DNA of 8,134 nt from Methylophaga sp. (lineage in GTDB: Bacteria > Pseudomonadota > Gammaproteobacteria > Nitrosococcales > Methylophagaceae). Below, one piece after another: positions 1-5,559 of this stretch; position 1 is the first letter of the stretch; every line of letters starts with the position of its first letter. Made by a program: the position numbers and the translations under genes. The notes beneath the pieces are model-generated. The model worked only from the letters and a program-made list of their open reading frames with translations, searched no databases and had not been told where the DNA came from. The DNA lies in NCBI GenBank assembly GCA_014762585.1, contig JABURN010000177.1, forward strand, positions 1 through 8,134. Direction: 5' to 3'.

Positions 1-509
1 ACAATGGTTGTTTCCGCATCACCGGCCTGCAGCACACTCACGGTACCGTCAGAACCAATCGTAATGCTTTGAGCGTCTTCAGGAATCGTAATGCCAGGCT
101 CCAGAGGGTAGCCGTTGGACATGACCATCTGGCCGGTATTATCTAATTGGAATGTGCCGTCACGGGTGTAGGACAAAGTGCCATCCGGCATCAGAATCTG
201 GAAAAAGCCACGGCCCTGAATCGCAATATCGAGTGCGTTCTGGGTCTGCTGAATATTTCCCTGCGTGTGGACTTTCTCAGTGGCTACCGTACGCACACCG
301 GTACCGACCATCAGACCGGATGGTAACTGCGTGCTGGCGGATGACTGCGCGCCGGGCTGACGAATGGTCTGATACAGCAGATCCTCAAACACCGCGCGAT
401 CCTGTTTGAAGCCGGTGGTGTTGACGTTAGCCAGGTTATTGGAAATCACTGACATCCGGGTTTGCTGGGCATCAAGGCCGGTTTTTGCAATCCATAAAGC
501 CTGATTCAT
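1..509 (-). CDS. flgG: Flagellar distal rod protein FlgG (C-terminus beyond window)
   Basis: FlgG polymerises into the distal rod, the drive shaft of the flagellum that crosses the periplasm and the L and P rings. Reading the minus strand from the ATG at 509-507 gives 169 codons with no stop before the window edge; the family is about 260 residues, so roughly two thirds is present. The N-terminus ([20 protein letters not shown]) and the following [21 protein letters not shown] are the rod/hook N-terminal signature, with the FlgG-type motif [15 protein letters not shown] near residue 95 and a YTRDG motif near residue 115. An AGGAGTT Shine-Dalgarno lies at 515-521, 5 bases before the start. It sits 49 bases downstream of flgF and is probably transcribed with it from the promoter at 1362-1377. 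FlgF is the closest alternative, but it is accounted for by the next gene. Confidence 0.96.
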   Translation of the reverse strand, partial: MNQALWIAKTGLDAQQTRMSVISNNLANVNTTGFKQDRAVFEDLLYQTIRQPGAQSSASTQLPSGLMVGTGVRTVATEKVHTQGNIQQTQNALDIAIQGRGFFQILMPDGTLSYTRDGTFQLDNTGQMVMSNGYPLEPGITIPEDAQSITIGSDGTVSVLQAGDAETTI

Positions 510-558
510 AATTTAACTCCTACTCTCGCCGGGCGGTAAAAATTGCCGCCTTGTGCGG
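510..558 (-). other. flgF-flgG spacer with a short GC-rich stem
   Basis: The 49-base gap between flgF and flgG contains GGCGG (550-546) and CCGCC (536-532) on the minus strand, able to pair as a 5-bp stem, with A-T pairs possible beyond a C-A mismatch. No T tract follows; the flgG Shine-Dalgarno comes directly after. It is not a terminator by appearance; it could stabilise or modulate the mRNA between the two genes, or mean nothing. Confidence 0.25.
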
Positions 559-1302
559 TTAACCATTCATCTGCATTAAACGTGCCGAGGCGGCGCTGTT
601 TTCCTGCGTGGTTTTCATCATCTTGACCTGCATTTCATATTGCCGCTGCAATTCGATCATTTTGACCAGGGCGCCGACAGCATTAACGTTACTGCTTTCC
701 AAAGTGCCGGATGAGACTGTCACAGTGGCATCCAGTGGTGCTTCACTGCCATCTCGCATCCGCAGCAAACCGTCGCTGTCTTTGAACACCTGCTGCAGGT
801 CGGGTTTGACCAGTTTTATACGGTCCAGCACCGCTAAGGCATTCGCCGCTTCACCGATGGGGCGGATGGAAATGGTACCGTCGCTGCCAATTTCGACCTT
901 TTCTGCCGGTGGAATCGCAATCGGTCCGCCTTCACCCATCACCGCCAGACCGGTGCCGGTCACTAACTGGCCGGTTTCGGTGATCTGCAGATCGCCGGCA
1001 CGGGTATAGCCTTCACGACCATCTTTACCCTGGACGGCAATGAAACCCTCGCCCTGGACTGAAATATCCAGTTCACGACCGGTGGATTGCACTGAGCCCT
1101 GTTGATAATCCGTACCGGGGCGCTCGGTCATCGAATAAACGCGTGTCGGTAAACCTTCGCCAAATACCGGCATGCTGCGGAACTGTTCAAAGTCCGCGCG
1201 GAAACCGGTGGTATTGATATTGGCCAGATTGTTGGCATTGGTCGCCTGCGCCTGCATGGTCTGCTGGGCGGCATTCATGGCGATAAAAAGACTACGGTCC
1301 AT
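559..1302 (-). CDS. flgF: Flagellar proximal rod protein FlgF
   Basis: FlgF is a minor component of the proximal rod between the MS-ring/FliE-FlgBC section and the FlgG distal rod; it is exported by the flagellar type III system without a cleaved signal peptide. The 247-residue product matches the usual family length of about 250. The N-terminus MDRSLFIAMNAAQQTMQAQ, then NANNLANINTTGFRADFEQF, is the rod signature with FlgF-type features. The motif ELDISVQGEGFIAV lies near residue 80 and YTRAGD near 100. The C-terminal helix (ESSNVNAVGALVKMIELQRQ onward) is the conserved D0 coiled-coil segment. The start is supported by AGAGG about 8 bases upstream. The gene lies after a terminator and a sigma-54-like promoter, so it probably heads a flgFG(HIJ...) unit. 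Confidence 0.96.
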   Translation of the reverse strand: MDRSLFIAMNAAQQTMQAQATNANNLANINTTGFRADFEQFRSMPVFGEGLPTRVYSMTERPGTDYQQGSVQSTGRELDISVQGEGFIAVQGKDGREGYTRAGDLQITETGQLVTGTGLAVMGEGGPIAIPPAEKVEIGSDGTISIRPIGEAANALAVLDRIKLVKPDLQQVFKDSDGLLRMRDGSEAPLDATVTVSSGTLESSNVNAVGALVKMIELQRQYEMQVKMMKTTQENSAASARLMQMNG

Positions 1303-1361
1303 AACAATTGCCTCTGATAACGAAATGACTGGCAGTCAAAAAAATGGTCTGAATAATCTGA

Positions 1362-1377
1362 AGCAGTTTTCGTTCCA
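1362..1377 (-). promoter_or_regulatory. Sigma-54 (-24/-12) promoter for flgF
   Basis: The minus strand reads TGGAACGAAAACTGCT. Against the sigma-54 consensus TGGCAC-N5-TTGCW it keeps the invariant GG and GC with exact 10-base spacing, with two mismatches (A for C in the -24 box, C for T in the -12 box). Transcription would start near 1351, leaving a leader of about 50 bases before the flgF ATG. Its place directly after the flgE terminator makes chance less likely. Flagellar middle-class genes use RpoN in Pseudomonas and Vibrio; use of it here is inferred. Confidence 0.65.
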
Positions 1378-1383
1378 GTTTGC

Positions 1384-1414
1384 AAAAACCCCACTCAATA
1401 ATTTGAGTGGGGTT
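1384..1414 (-). terminator. Rho-independent terminator after flgE
   Basis: A perfect 12-bp inverted repeat (AACCCCACTCAA at 1387-1398 and TTGAGTGGGGTT at 1403-1414) encloses a 4-base loop. On the minus strand the GC-rich end of the stem runs into TTTTT (1388-1384), partly overlapping the stem base. It starts 10 bases after the flgE stop codon, the correct place and direction for ending flgBCDE transcription. Read on the plus strand the right arm is followed by AAAG, so it is directional for the minus strand. Confidence 0.85.
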
Positions 1415-1424
1415 AAAGCCGAAC

Positions 1425-2777
1425 TTAACGCAAGTTAATAATAGTCTGGGTGATAGCGTTATTGGTTTCGATCGCTTTCGAGTTGGCCTGGAAGTTACGC
1501 TGAGCAGTGATCAATCCGACGAGTTCCTTGGTCAAATCGACGTTCGAAGTTTCCAACGCGCCAGCTTGAACCTGGCCAAAGCTGCCGGTTGAGGCTTCAC
1601 CGGCTATAACCGGCCCGGAGTCGGTGGTTTCTTTCCAGGCGGTACTGCCGATTTTGTTCAACGCCTGCGGGTTGGCAAAGTCACCCAGTGCAATTTTTCC
1701 GATAGGCACAGCCTGGCCATTGCTGTAGGTGGCACGGATCAGACCTTCCTCACTGACATCAACACCGGTCAATCGTCCAGTCGGGAAACCATTCACGGTC
1801 AGCGCACCGACGTTGAAGGCACCTGAGTTTTGGGTAGAACCGGCCAGTGACAGCGTAATGGTTTGAGTTTCAGCACCACTGGCCCACTCGGAAGTAGTGG
1901 TATCAGTAAAGCTTAGCGTGATCGGATCCAATGCACCCGTCGTAGGGTCAGCATCGACTGATGACAAGGTACCGTCGGCATTAAAACTGACGCGAGCATC
2001 GGTTTCCAGTGCGAAAGGTGTACCTGCGGTACCGCCTTTAACATCACCACCATCAATATAAGCAGCCATCTGCCACTGGTTATCACCGACCGGCCCACTA
2101 CCGTCATCCGCGTTGGAGTCGATATGTTGATAATAGGTAGTAACCACATGCTCATTACCCAGCGAATCATAAACGGTAGCGGAAGTAGAAAAGCTGTAGG
2201 AAGCAGGGTCATTTGGGTCAATCGCCAGAAGACCACCTGCACCATCATCAATACCAGGGGAAGTCGATGGCAGGTTAGTGGCAATACTGAGATTAGTCGT
2301 GGCTTCAGGCGCACCCACGGAAGGCGGCAACTGAATCGGACCGGTCGCATTCATACTGGTGGCTGAGATCTGGCCATCACTGTCGACCGGGAAAGCACGC
2401 AGATACCAGCCTTCATTGGAAACGATATAGCCATCTTTGTTCACCCCGAACTCACCAGCACGGGTATAGATGACTTCACCGCTGTCCAGTTCCGGCGCCA
2501 TGGCAAAGAAGCCTTCACCGCTGATCGCGAGATCCAGTGCATTGTCGGTAAACTCAAGGTTACCCTGACTGAATTGCTGGGCGACGTTCTGCAGGACCGC
2601 ACCGTTACCAATCGCCGTTCTGCTGGTCGTACCAAAGGCAGAAACAGCGAAGACATCACCGAACTCAGCACGGGACTCTTTAAAACCGGTCGTATTGACG
2701 TTGGCAATATTATTGGATTTAACATTCAGGTCCGCTGTGGCTGCGTTCAAACCGCTTAATGCTGTGCTAAAAGACAT
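1425..2777 (-). CDS. flgE: Flagellar hook protein FlgE
   Basis: FlgE is the building block of the hook, the universal joint between rod and filament; it is exported through the flagellar type III system and assembled under the FlgD cap. The 450-residue product is longer than the Salmonella hook protein (about 400), the extra length lying in the variable outer domains. The N-terminus MSFSTALSGLNAATADLNVK and then [23 protein letters not shown] are the FlgE form of the rod/hook signature. NALDLAISGEGFFAM follows near residue 80, and the C-terminal D0 helix is ETSNVDLTKELVGLITAQRN onward, ending QTIINLR. The middle (about residues 150-350) is Asp/Thr/Ser-rich and typical of D2-type hook domains. 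A full Shine-Dalgarno overlaps the flgD stop 8 bases upstream, so the two genes are probably coupled. A terminator follows. Confidence 0.97.
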   Translation of the reverse strand: MSFSTALSGLNAATADLNVKSNNIANVNTTGFKESRAEFGDVFAVSAFGTTSRTAIGNGAVLQNVAQQFSQGNLEFTDNALDLAISGEGFFAMAPELDSGEVIYTRAGEFGVNKDGYIVSNEGWYLRAFPVDSDGQISATSMNATGPIQLPPSVGAPEATTNLSIATNLPSTSPGIDDGAGGLLAIDPNDPASYSFSTSATVYDSLGNEHVVTTYYQHIDSNADDGSGPVGDNQWQMAAYIDGGDVKGGTAGTPFALETDARVSFNADGTLSSVDADPTTGALDPITLSFTDTTTSEWASGAETQTITLSLAGSTQNSGAFNVGALTVNGFPTGRLTGVDVSEEGLIRATYSNGQAVPIGKIALGDFANPQALNKIGSTAWKETTDSGPVIAGEASTGSFGQVQAGALETSNVDLTKELVGLITAQRNFQANSKAIETNNAITQTIINLR

Positions 2778-2785
2778 AGTGATGT

Positions 2786-2793
2786 CCTCCTTA
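2786..2793 (-). promoter_or_regulatory. Strong Shine-Dalgarno of flgE overlapping flgD stop
   Basis: The minus strand reads TAAGGAGG, in which TAA is the flgD stop codon and the rest is a full Shine-Dalgarno core, 8 bases before the flgE ATG. This suggests efficient re-initiation on the hook gene, fitting the high copy number of FlgE relative to the FlgD cap. Confidence 0.8.
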
Positions 2794-3471
2794 GATGATT
2801 TCTTGTACTTCGCTGAACGGCACGGAACCGATGCCTGCGAGATTAACTGTTAAACCCTGGCTGCCGGAGCCCACCAGAACACTGGATACCTTGGAAATGG
2901 TAGCTGTGGCAAAGGCATTGTTTTCACCATTGACCGTACCGGTCGCCTTGAATTGATAGACACCTTCCGGCATGGCGTTGCCGTTATCGTCAAAACCATC
3001 CCAGGTGAAGTTGGTGTAGCCGGAGGCTGATCCCATATCGAGGGTTTTAACAGCAACACCAGCTTCGTTATATATCTTCACTTTCAAATCGGTTACAGGC
3101 TCAGCGACATTAATTTGTCCGGTGAGACCGCTCTCCGGTGTCATATAACCAATCGAAGACGGCACCAGTACCGAACGTCCCACCAAGGATGACCCCTGTA
3201 ATGCCTGGTCAGACTGCATCGCCTTGGCAAAGCTGGAGAAAGAATCCTGCAGGTCGGCAATACCGCTGACCGTACCGAATGAGGCAATCTGCCCCAGAAA
3301 ATCACCACTTTCCATGGGTTTCAGCGGGTCCTGATTTTTAAGTTGGGTGGTCATCAGCGACATGAAGTCTTCCAACGCCAGTTGGCCTGTATCCTTGGTC
3401 TCATTGCCAGTGTTGGATGTTTGACCATTGAGAAAGGCATATGGGTTATCACCTACTCCGTTGACTGCCAT
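2791..3471 (-). CDS. flgD: Flagellar hook assembly scaffold (hook cap) FlgD
   Basis: FlgD forms the temporary cap under which hook subunits polymerise; it is not kept in the finished flagellum. The N-terminal domain shows the conserved run LEDFMSLMTTQLKNQDPLKP followed by MESGDFLGQIASFGTVSGI (about residues 32-70). The C-terminal half contains the FlgD Ig-like/Tudor module with the motif TWDGFDDNGNAMPEGVYQFK. I chose the ATG at 3471-3469 (MAVNGVGDNP), giving 226 residues, because AGGAG at 3481-3485 is 9 bases from it but only 3 bases from the in-frame ATG at 3477, which would add Met-Ile. FlgD length varies by family; 226 is normal. It lies between flgC and flgE in the standard order. Confidence 0.95.
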   Translation of the reverse strand: MAVNGVGDNPYAFLNGQTSNTGNETKDTGQLALEDFMSLMTTQLKNQDPLKPMESGDFLGQIASFGTVSGIADLQDSFSSFAKAMQSDQALQGSSLVGRSVLVPSSIGYMTPESGLTGQINVAEPVTDLKVKIYNEAGVAVKTLDMGSASGYTNFTWDGFDDNGNAMPEGVYQFKATGTVNGENNAFATATISKVSSVLVGSGSQGLTVNLAGIGSVPFSEVQEII

Positions 3472-3480
3472 GATCATTTA

Positions 3481-3485
3481 CTCCT
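3481..3485 (-). promoter_or_regulatory. Shine-Dalgarno deciding the flgD start
   Basis: AGGAG on the minus strand. Its distance to the ATG at 3471 (9 bases) is normal, while the distance to the upstream ATG at 3477 (3 bases) is too short, so the downstream start is preferred. Confidence 0.65.
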
Positions 3486-3493
3486 GTGCTTGT

Positions 3494-3907
3494 TTATCGA
3501 CCCAACTGCAAAGTACGCAGCAGGAGCTGTTTGGATGTGTTGGCGATCTCAACATTGTTCTGGTACGAACGCGAGGCAGACATCATATTGGCCATCTCAC
3601 TGATTGGATCGACATTGGAATGGAATACGTAACCGTCCTCATTGGCGAGTGGATGGGTTGGGTTGTATTCCGTTCTGACCGGCGTCTGGCTCTCAGTCAC
3701 ACCGTGAACCTGCACCGACCCTTTTTTGTAGCCTTCCTGTGCTTCATCCAGCACAGCCGAAAAGACCGGCTGGCGCGCGCGATAGACTTCATTCACACTA
3801 CTACTGACGCTGTCGGCGTTAGCGAGGTTACTGGCAGTCGTATTGAGCCGCAAAGACTGGGCGCTCATGCCGGTACCGGCGATATCGAAAATATTAAACA
3901 GAGACAT
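3494..3907 (-). CDS. flgC: Flagellar proximal rod protein FlgC
   Basis: FlgC is a proximal rod subunit assembled on FlgB, exported by the flagellar type III apparatus. The 137-residue product matches the family (134 in E. coli). The N-terminus MSLFNIFDIAGTGMSAQSLR is followed by LNTTASNLANADSVSSSVNE, the FlgC version of the ASNLAN signature. The middle contains YRARQPVF and the C-terminal region contains DGYVFHSNVDPISEMANMMS and ASRSYQNNVE, both strongly diagnostic for FlgC. The Shine-Dalgarno AAAGGAGAG lies within the last codons of flgB, so translation is probably coupled; the gap to the flgB stop is only 2 bases. Confidence 0.97.
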   Translation of the reverse strand: MSLFNIFDIAGTGMSAQSLRLNTTASNLANADSVSSSVNEVYRARQPVFSAVLDEAQEGYKKGSVQVHGVTESQTPVRTEYNPTHPLANEDGYVFHSNVDPISEMANMMSASRSYQNNVEIANTSKQLLLRTLQLGR

Positions 3908-3909
3908 GA

Positions 3910-4320
3910 TTACTCTCCTTTAAGCGCCTTGGTCAGGCCGCTGAACTTGCCACCCAGAAACTCCAGGCTAGCCTGATACTGAACTGCGTTCTGCATGAAC
4001 TGTGCCTGTTCCACCTGTTCATCGACCGTATTGCCATCCAGCGAATCCTGCATCGACATACGGAACTGTACCGGGGCCATCAGTCCCTCACTGCCGCCCC
4101 CGCCAGTAAACGGAATGTGATTCTGGTGGGTGGTTTTCATCATCGACGGATTGCCGCTATCCATGGCATTATTCAAAGCTGACCTGAAATCAATGTCTTG
4201 CGCCTTGAAATTAGGCGTATCCGCATTGGCCAGATTGGCTGCCAGTAATTCGGCACGCTGAGAACGCACTCGCAGTGCATCGGCGTGGATTCCCAGTGCA
4301 GAATCAAAGTTGATTGGCAT
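3910..4320 (-). CDS. flgB: Flagellar proximal rod protein FlgB
   Basis: FlgB is the first-assembled FlgB/FlgC-type rod subunit at the FliE-rod junction. The 136-residue product matches the family length of about 138. It starts MPINFDSALGIHADALRVRS and continues with RAELLAANLANADTPNFKAQ and DIDFRSAL, the classic FlgB signature. A central glycine-rich linker (FTGGGGSEG, near residue 71) and the C-terminal helix with QYQASLEFLGGKFSGL complete it. GGAG lies 7 bases before the ATG. It is the first gene of the flagellar block, with a sigma-54-type promoter ending about 37 bases upstream of the start codon. Confidence 0.97.
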   Translation of the reverse strand: MPINFDSALGIHADALRVRSQRAELLAANLANADTPNFKAQDIDFRSALNNAMDSGNPSMMKTTHQNHIPFTGGGGSEGLMAPVQFRMSMQDSLDGNTVDEQVEQAQFMQNAVQYQASLEFLGGKFSGLTKALKGE

Positions 4321-4356
4321 TTGACACTCCAGAAACTAATTCTTCAGCTGGTGTTT

Positions 4357-4372
4357 AGCAGGTTACGTGCCA
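4357..4372 (-). promoter_or_regulatory. Sigma-54 (-24/-12) promoter for flgBCDE
   Basis: The minus strand reads TGGCACGTAACCTGCT, matching TGGCAC-N5-TTGCW at all positions but one (C for the first T of the -12 box), with exact spacing. The start of transcription would be near 4346, about 25 bases before the flgB ATG. The -12 box is the same (CTGCT) as in the flgF promoter. A sigma-54 promoter needs an upstream activator such as FleQ/FlrC or FleR; candidate sites lie further upstream in this intergenic region. Confidence 0.8.
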
Positions 4373-4395
4373 GATTCGCAGGGTGCTGTGTTTAC

Positions 4396-4416
4396 TGACA
4401 TTTCACCTTAGTGTCA
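4396..4416. promoter_or_regulatory. Interrupted palindrome upstream of flgB promoter
   Basis: TGACA (4396-4400) and TGTCA (4412-4416) form an inverted repeat separated by 11 bases. It starts 24 bases upstream of the -24 box of the flgB promoter. It could be a protein site but 5-bp arms are common by chance. Confidence 0.2.
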
Positions 4417-4445
4417 TGTGGAAAGTGCAGAACAACGGCAATATC

Positions 4446-4464
4446 TTGCCGCTCAGGGCGGCAA
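4446..4464. promoter_or_regulatory. GC-rich 7-bp inverted repeat in divergent intergenic region
   Basis: TTGCCGC (4446-4452) and GCGGCAA (4458-4464) are perfect inverted arms around a 5-base spacer TCAGG. No T tract follows in either direction, so it does not look like a terminator. It is about 110 bases upstream of the predicted flgB transcription start and about 120 upstream of the fimT start codon. An operator or an enhancer-type site is possible; the function is unknown. Confidence 0.35.
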
Positions 4465-4501
4465 CAGAGATACGCTCCCCGCACACAAGGGGGTAGACGT
4501 C

Positions 4502-4516
4502 AGTCATTGGCTGACT
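4502..4516. promoter_or_regulatory. Candidate activator palindrome AGTCATTGGCTGACT
   Basis: AGTCA-TTGGC-TGACT is a 15-base palindrome about 160 bases upstream of the predicted flgB start, a normal distance for a sigma-54 enhancer. The half-sites GTCA and TGAC resemble those described for FleQ (GTCA-N6-TGAC), but here the spacer is 5. It is also just upstream of the putative fimT promoter. Assignment to any regulator is speculative. Confidence 0.3.
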
Positions 4517-4518
4517 CA

Positions 4519-4546
4519 GTATCAGAATTGACAATGAACTTATAAT
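4519..4546 (+). promoter_or_regulatory. Possible sigma-70 promoter for the fimT-pilY1 operon
   Basis: A perfect TATAAT is at 4541-4546 in an AT-rich stretch, about 40 bases before the fimT ATG. With 16-base spacing the -35 would be GTATCA (4519-4524), matching 3 of 6. A perfect TTGACA is at 4528-4533 but is only 7 bases from the TATAAT; at 18 bases it would pair only with a weak GACTAT. Promoter activity in this stretch is plausible, the exact elements uncertain. Confidence 0.35.
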
Positions 4547-4585
4547 TAGCTGACTATTCATTGCATGGAAGGCTAGGGAGTACCT

Positions 4586-5119
4586 ATGAGCTGTAGGCAA
4601 CAGCTTTTGCGTGGATTCACTTTGATTGAACTGATTGTGGTATTGAGCATCGCTGCCATCATTTCTGCACTTGCAGCTCCCAGTTTCGCGGAGATGATCC
4701 GCAATCATCGGCTGACCACCCAGGCCAATGACATTCTCAGTCAGTTGTATTACGCCAGAAGCGAAGCAATCCGCCGGGGCGTACAAGTCTCGATCAGAAG
4801 TACCTCTAATATAAATACTGACTGGACCAGTGGCTGGCAGATTTTTGCTGACGCTGATGCTGACGGTCAGTTCGATAACGGCACTGACGTCCTGCTGCGT
4901 GTGCGCGAACCGCTGGATGGGAACTATACCCTGACCAGTGGTAACAATTATCAAACCTGGCTGGCCTATCTGCCCAGTGGCTATCCTGCCAGTTCAGCGG
5001 GCCTTGGCAATGACACCTTTACACTGTGTGCCGGCAATGATGCGAGTCGGGCTCGGGCCATCACCGTCAATAACACTGGTCGCGCATCGATCAGTGATCA
5101 GGTGGCTGCATGCCCGTGA
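4586..5119 (+). CDS. fimT: Type IV pilus minor pilin FimT/FimU (GspH family)
   Basis: This is a GspH/FimT-family pseudopilin, a minor pilin of the type IVa pilus initiation/tip complex. The 177-residue product has a prepilin leader MSCRQQLLRG cleaved before Phe11 (G10/F11), with Glu15 as the conserved Glu5, then a hydrophobic helix to about residue 32. The globular part has the family motif DWTSGWQIFADADADGQFD (residues 79-97), whose D89-x-D91-x-D93-G94-x-x-D97 resembles a calcium loop. Cys148 and Cys176 near the end could form a disulfide. GGGAG lies 5 bases before the ATG. It leads the cluster and overlaps pilV by 10 bases. In P. aeruginosa the gene at this place is fimU; the choice between the two names is by position only. 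Confidence 0.92.
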   Translation: MSCRQQLLRGFTLIELIVVLSIAAIISALAAPSFAEMIRNHRLTTQANDILSQLYYARSEAIRRGVQVSIRSTSNINTDWTSGWQIFADADADGQFDNGTDVLLRVREPLDGNYTLTSGNNYQTWLAYLPSGYPASSAGLGNDTFTLCAGNDASRARAITVNNTGRASISDQVAACP

Positions 5120-5559
5120 AGCAAGTGCAGGGCTTTACGCTACTGGAAGTCATGATTGCCGTGCTGGTGCTGGCCATTGGCATGCTGGGCCTGGCACATC
5201 TGCATGTCACATCAATGAAAGTGAATCAGAGCGCCGAATTCCGCAGCCAGGCCACGACACTGGCTGCGAATATGTTCGACAGAATGCGCGCCAACCAGCA
5301 GGCGGCACAGAACGGCGCCTATGCGCTGGCGCTGAACAGTGATCCGCCTGCCTCTCCCAGCAACGTGGCAGAGACCGATCTGGCCGAATGGCTGACCAGG
5401 CTGAACAATGCGCTGCCACAGGGTGATGCCAGCATCGTGTGTCCGGCTTTTGCCGCCAATACCGAATTCGTCTGTGATATCACCATCAGCTGGAATGAAA
5501 TGCAGGATGATAACGCCCTTGGCACAACAAGTTACGTCTACGCAGGGGCGATTCAGTGA
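5110..5559 (+). CDS. pilV: Type IV pilus minor pilin PilV
   Basis: PilV is a minor pilin (GspI-like) of the complex that primes type IVa pilus assembly. The 149-residue product has a short leader MPVKQVQG cleaved before Phe9 (FTLLEVMIAVLVLAIGMLG), Glu13 being the conserved Glu5. The downstream segment with QATTLAANMFDRMRANQQAA is typical of PilV. Cys111 and Cys122 form a likely disulfide pair. The ATG at 5110 lies inside the end of fimT (10-base overlap), preceded by AGGTGG; a GTG at 5116 is an alternative that would shorten the leader. Its stop overlaps the pilW start as GTGA. The N-terminal methylation motif and position leave little doubt about the role. Confidence 0.92.
   Translation: MPVKQVQGFTLLEVMIAVLVLAIGMLGLAHLHVTSMKVNQSAEFRSQATTLAANMFDRMRANQQAAQNGAYALALNSDPPASPSNVAETDLAEWLTRLNNALPQGDASIVCPAFAANTEFVCDITISWNEMQDDNALGTTSYVYAGAIQ

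Noticed and set aside
1913..2350. 145-codon minus-strand open frame inside flgE
   Set aside because: An alternate frame of the hook gene with a Met/Leu/Pro-rich product, no start signal and no family resemblance.
3428..3976. 182-codon plus-strand open frame over flgC
   Set aside because: Fully antisense to flgC and the ends of flgB and flgD, whose products are clear matches to their families.
4439..4500. Riboswitch (for example a c-di-GMP type) in front of the pilus operon
   Set aside because: The region has a short stem and a C4/G4 pairing possibility but none of the conserved GEMM core sequences.
4528..4546. TTGACA and TATAAT as one sigma-70 promoter
   Set aside because: Both hexamers are perfect but only 7 bases apart; they cannot act together as one promoter.
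4403..4954. 183-codon open frame on the minus strand across the intergenic region and the start of fimT
   Set aside because: Half of it is antisense to fimT, the product is compositionally random, and it would place coding sequence over the promoters and palindromes between the operons.
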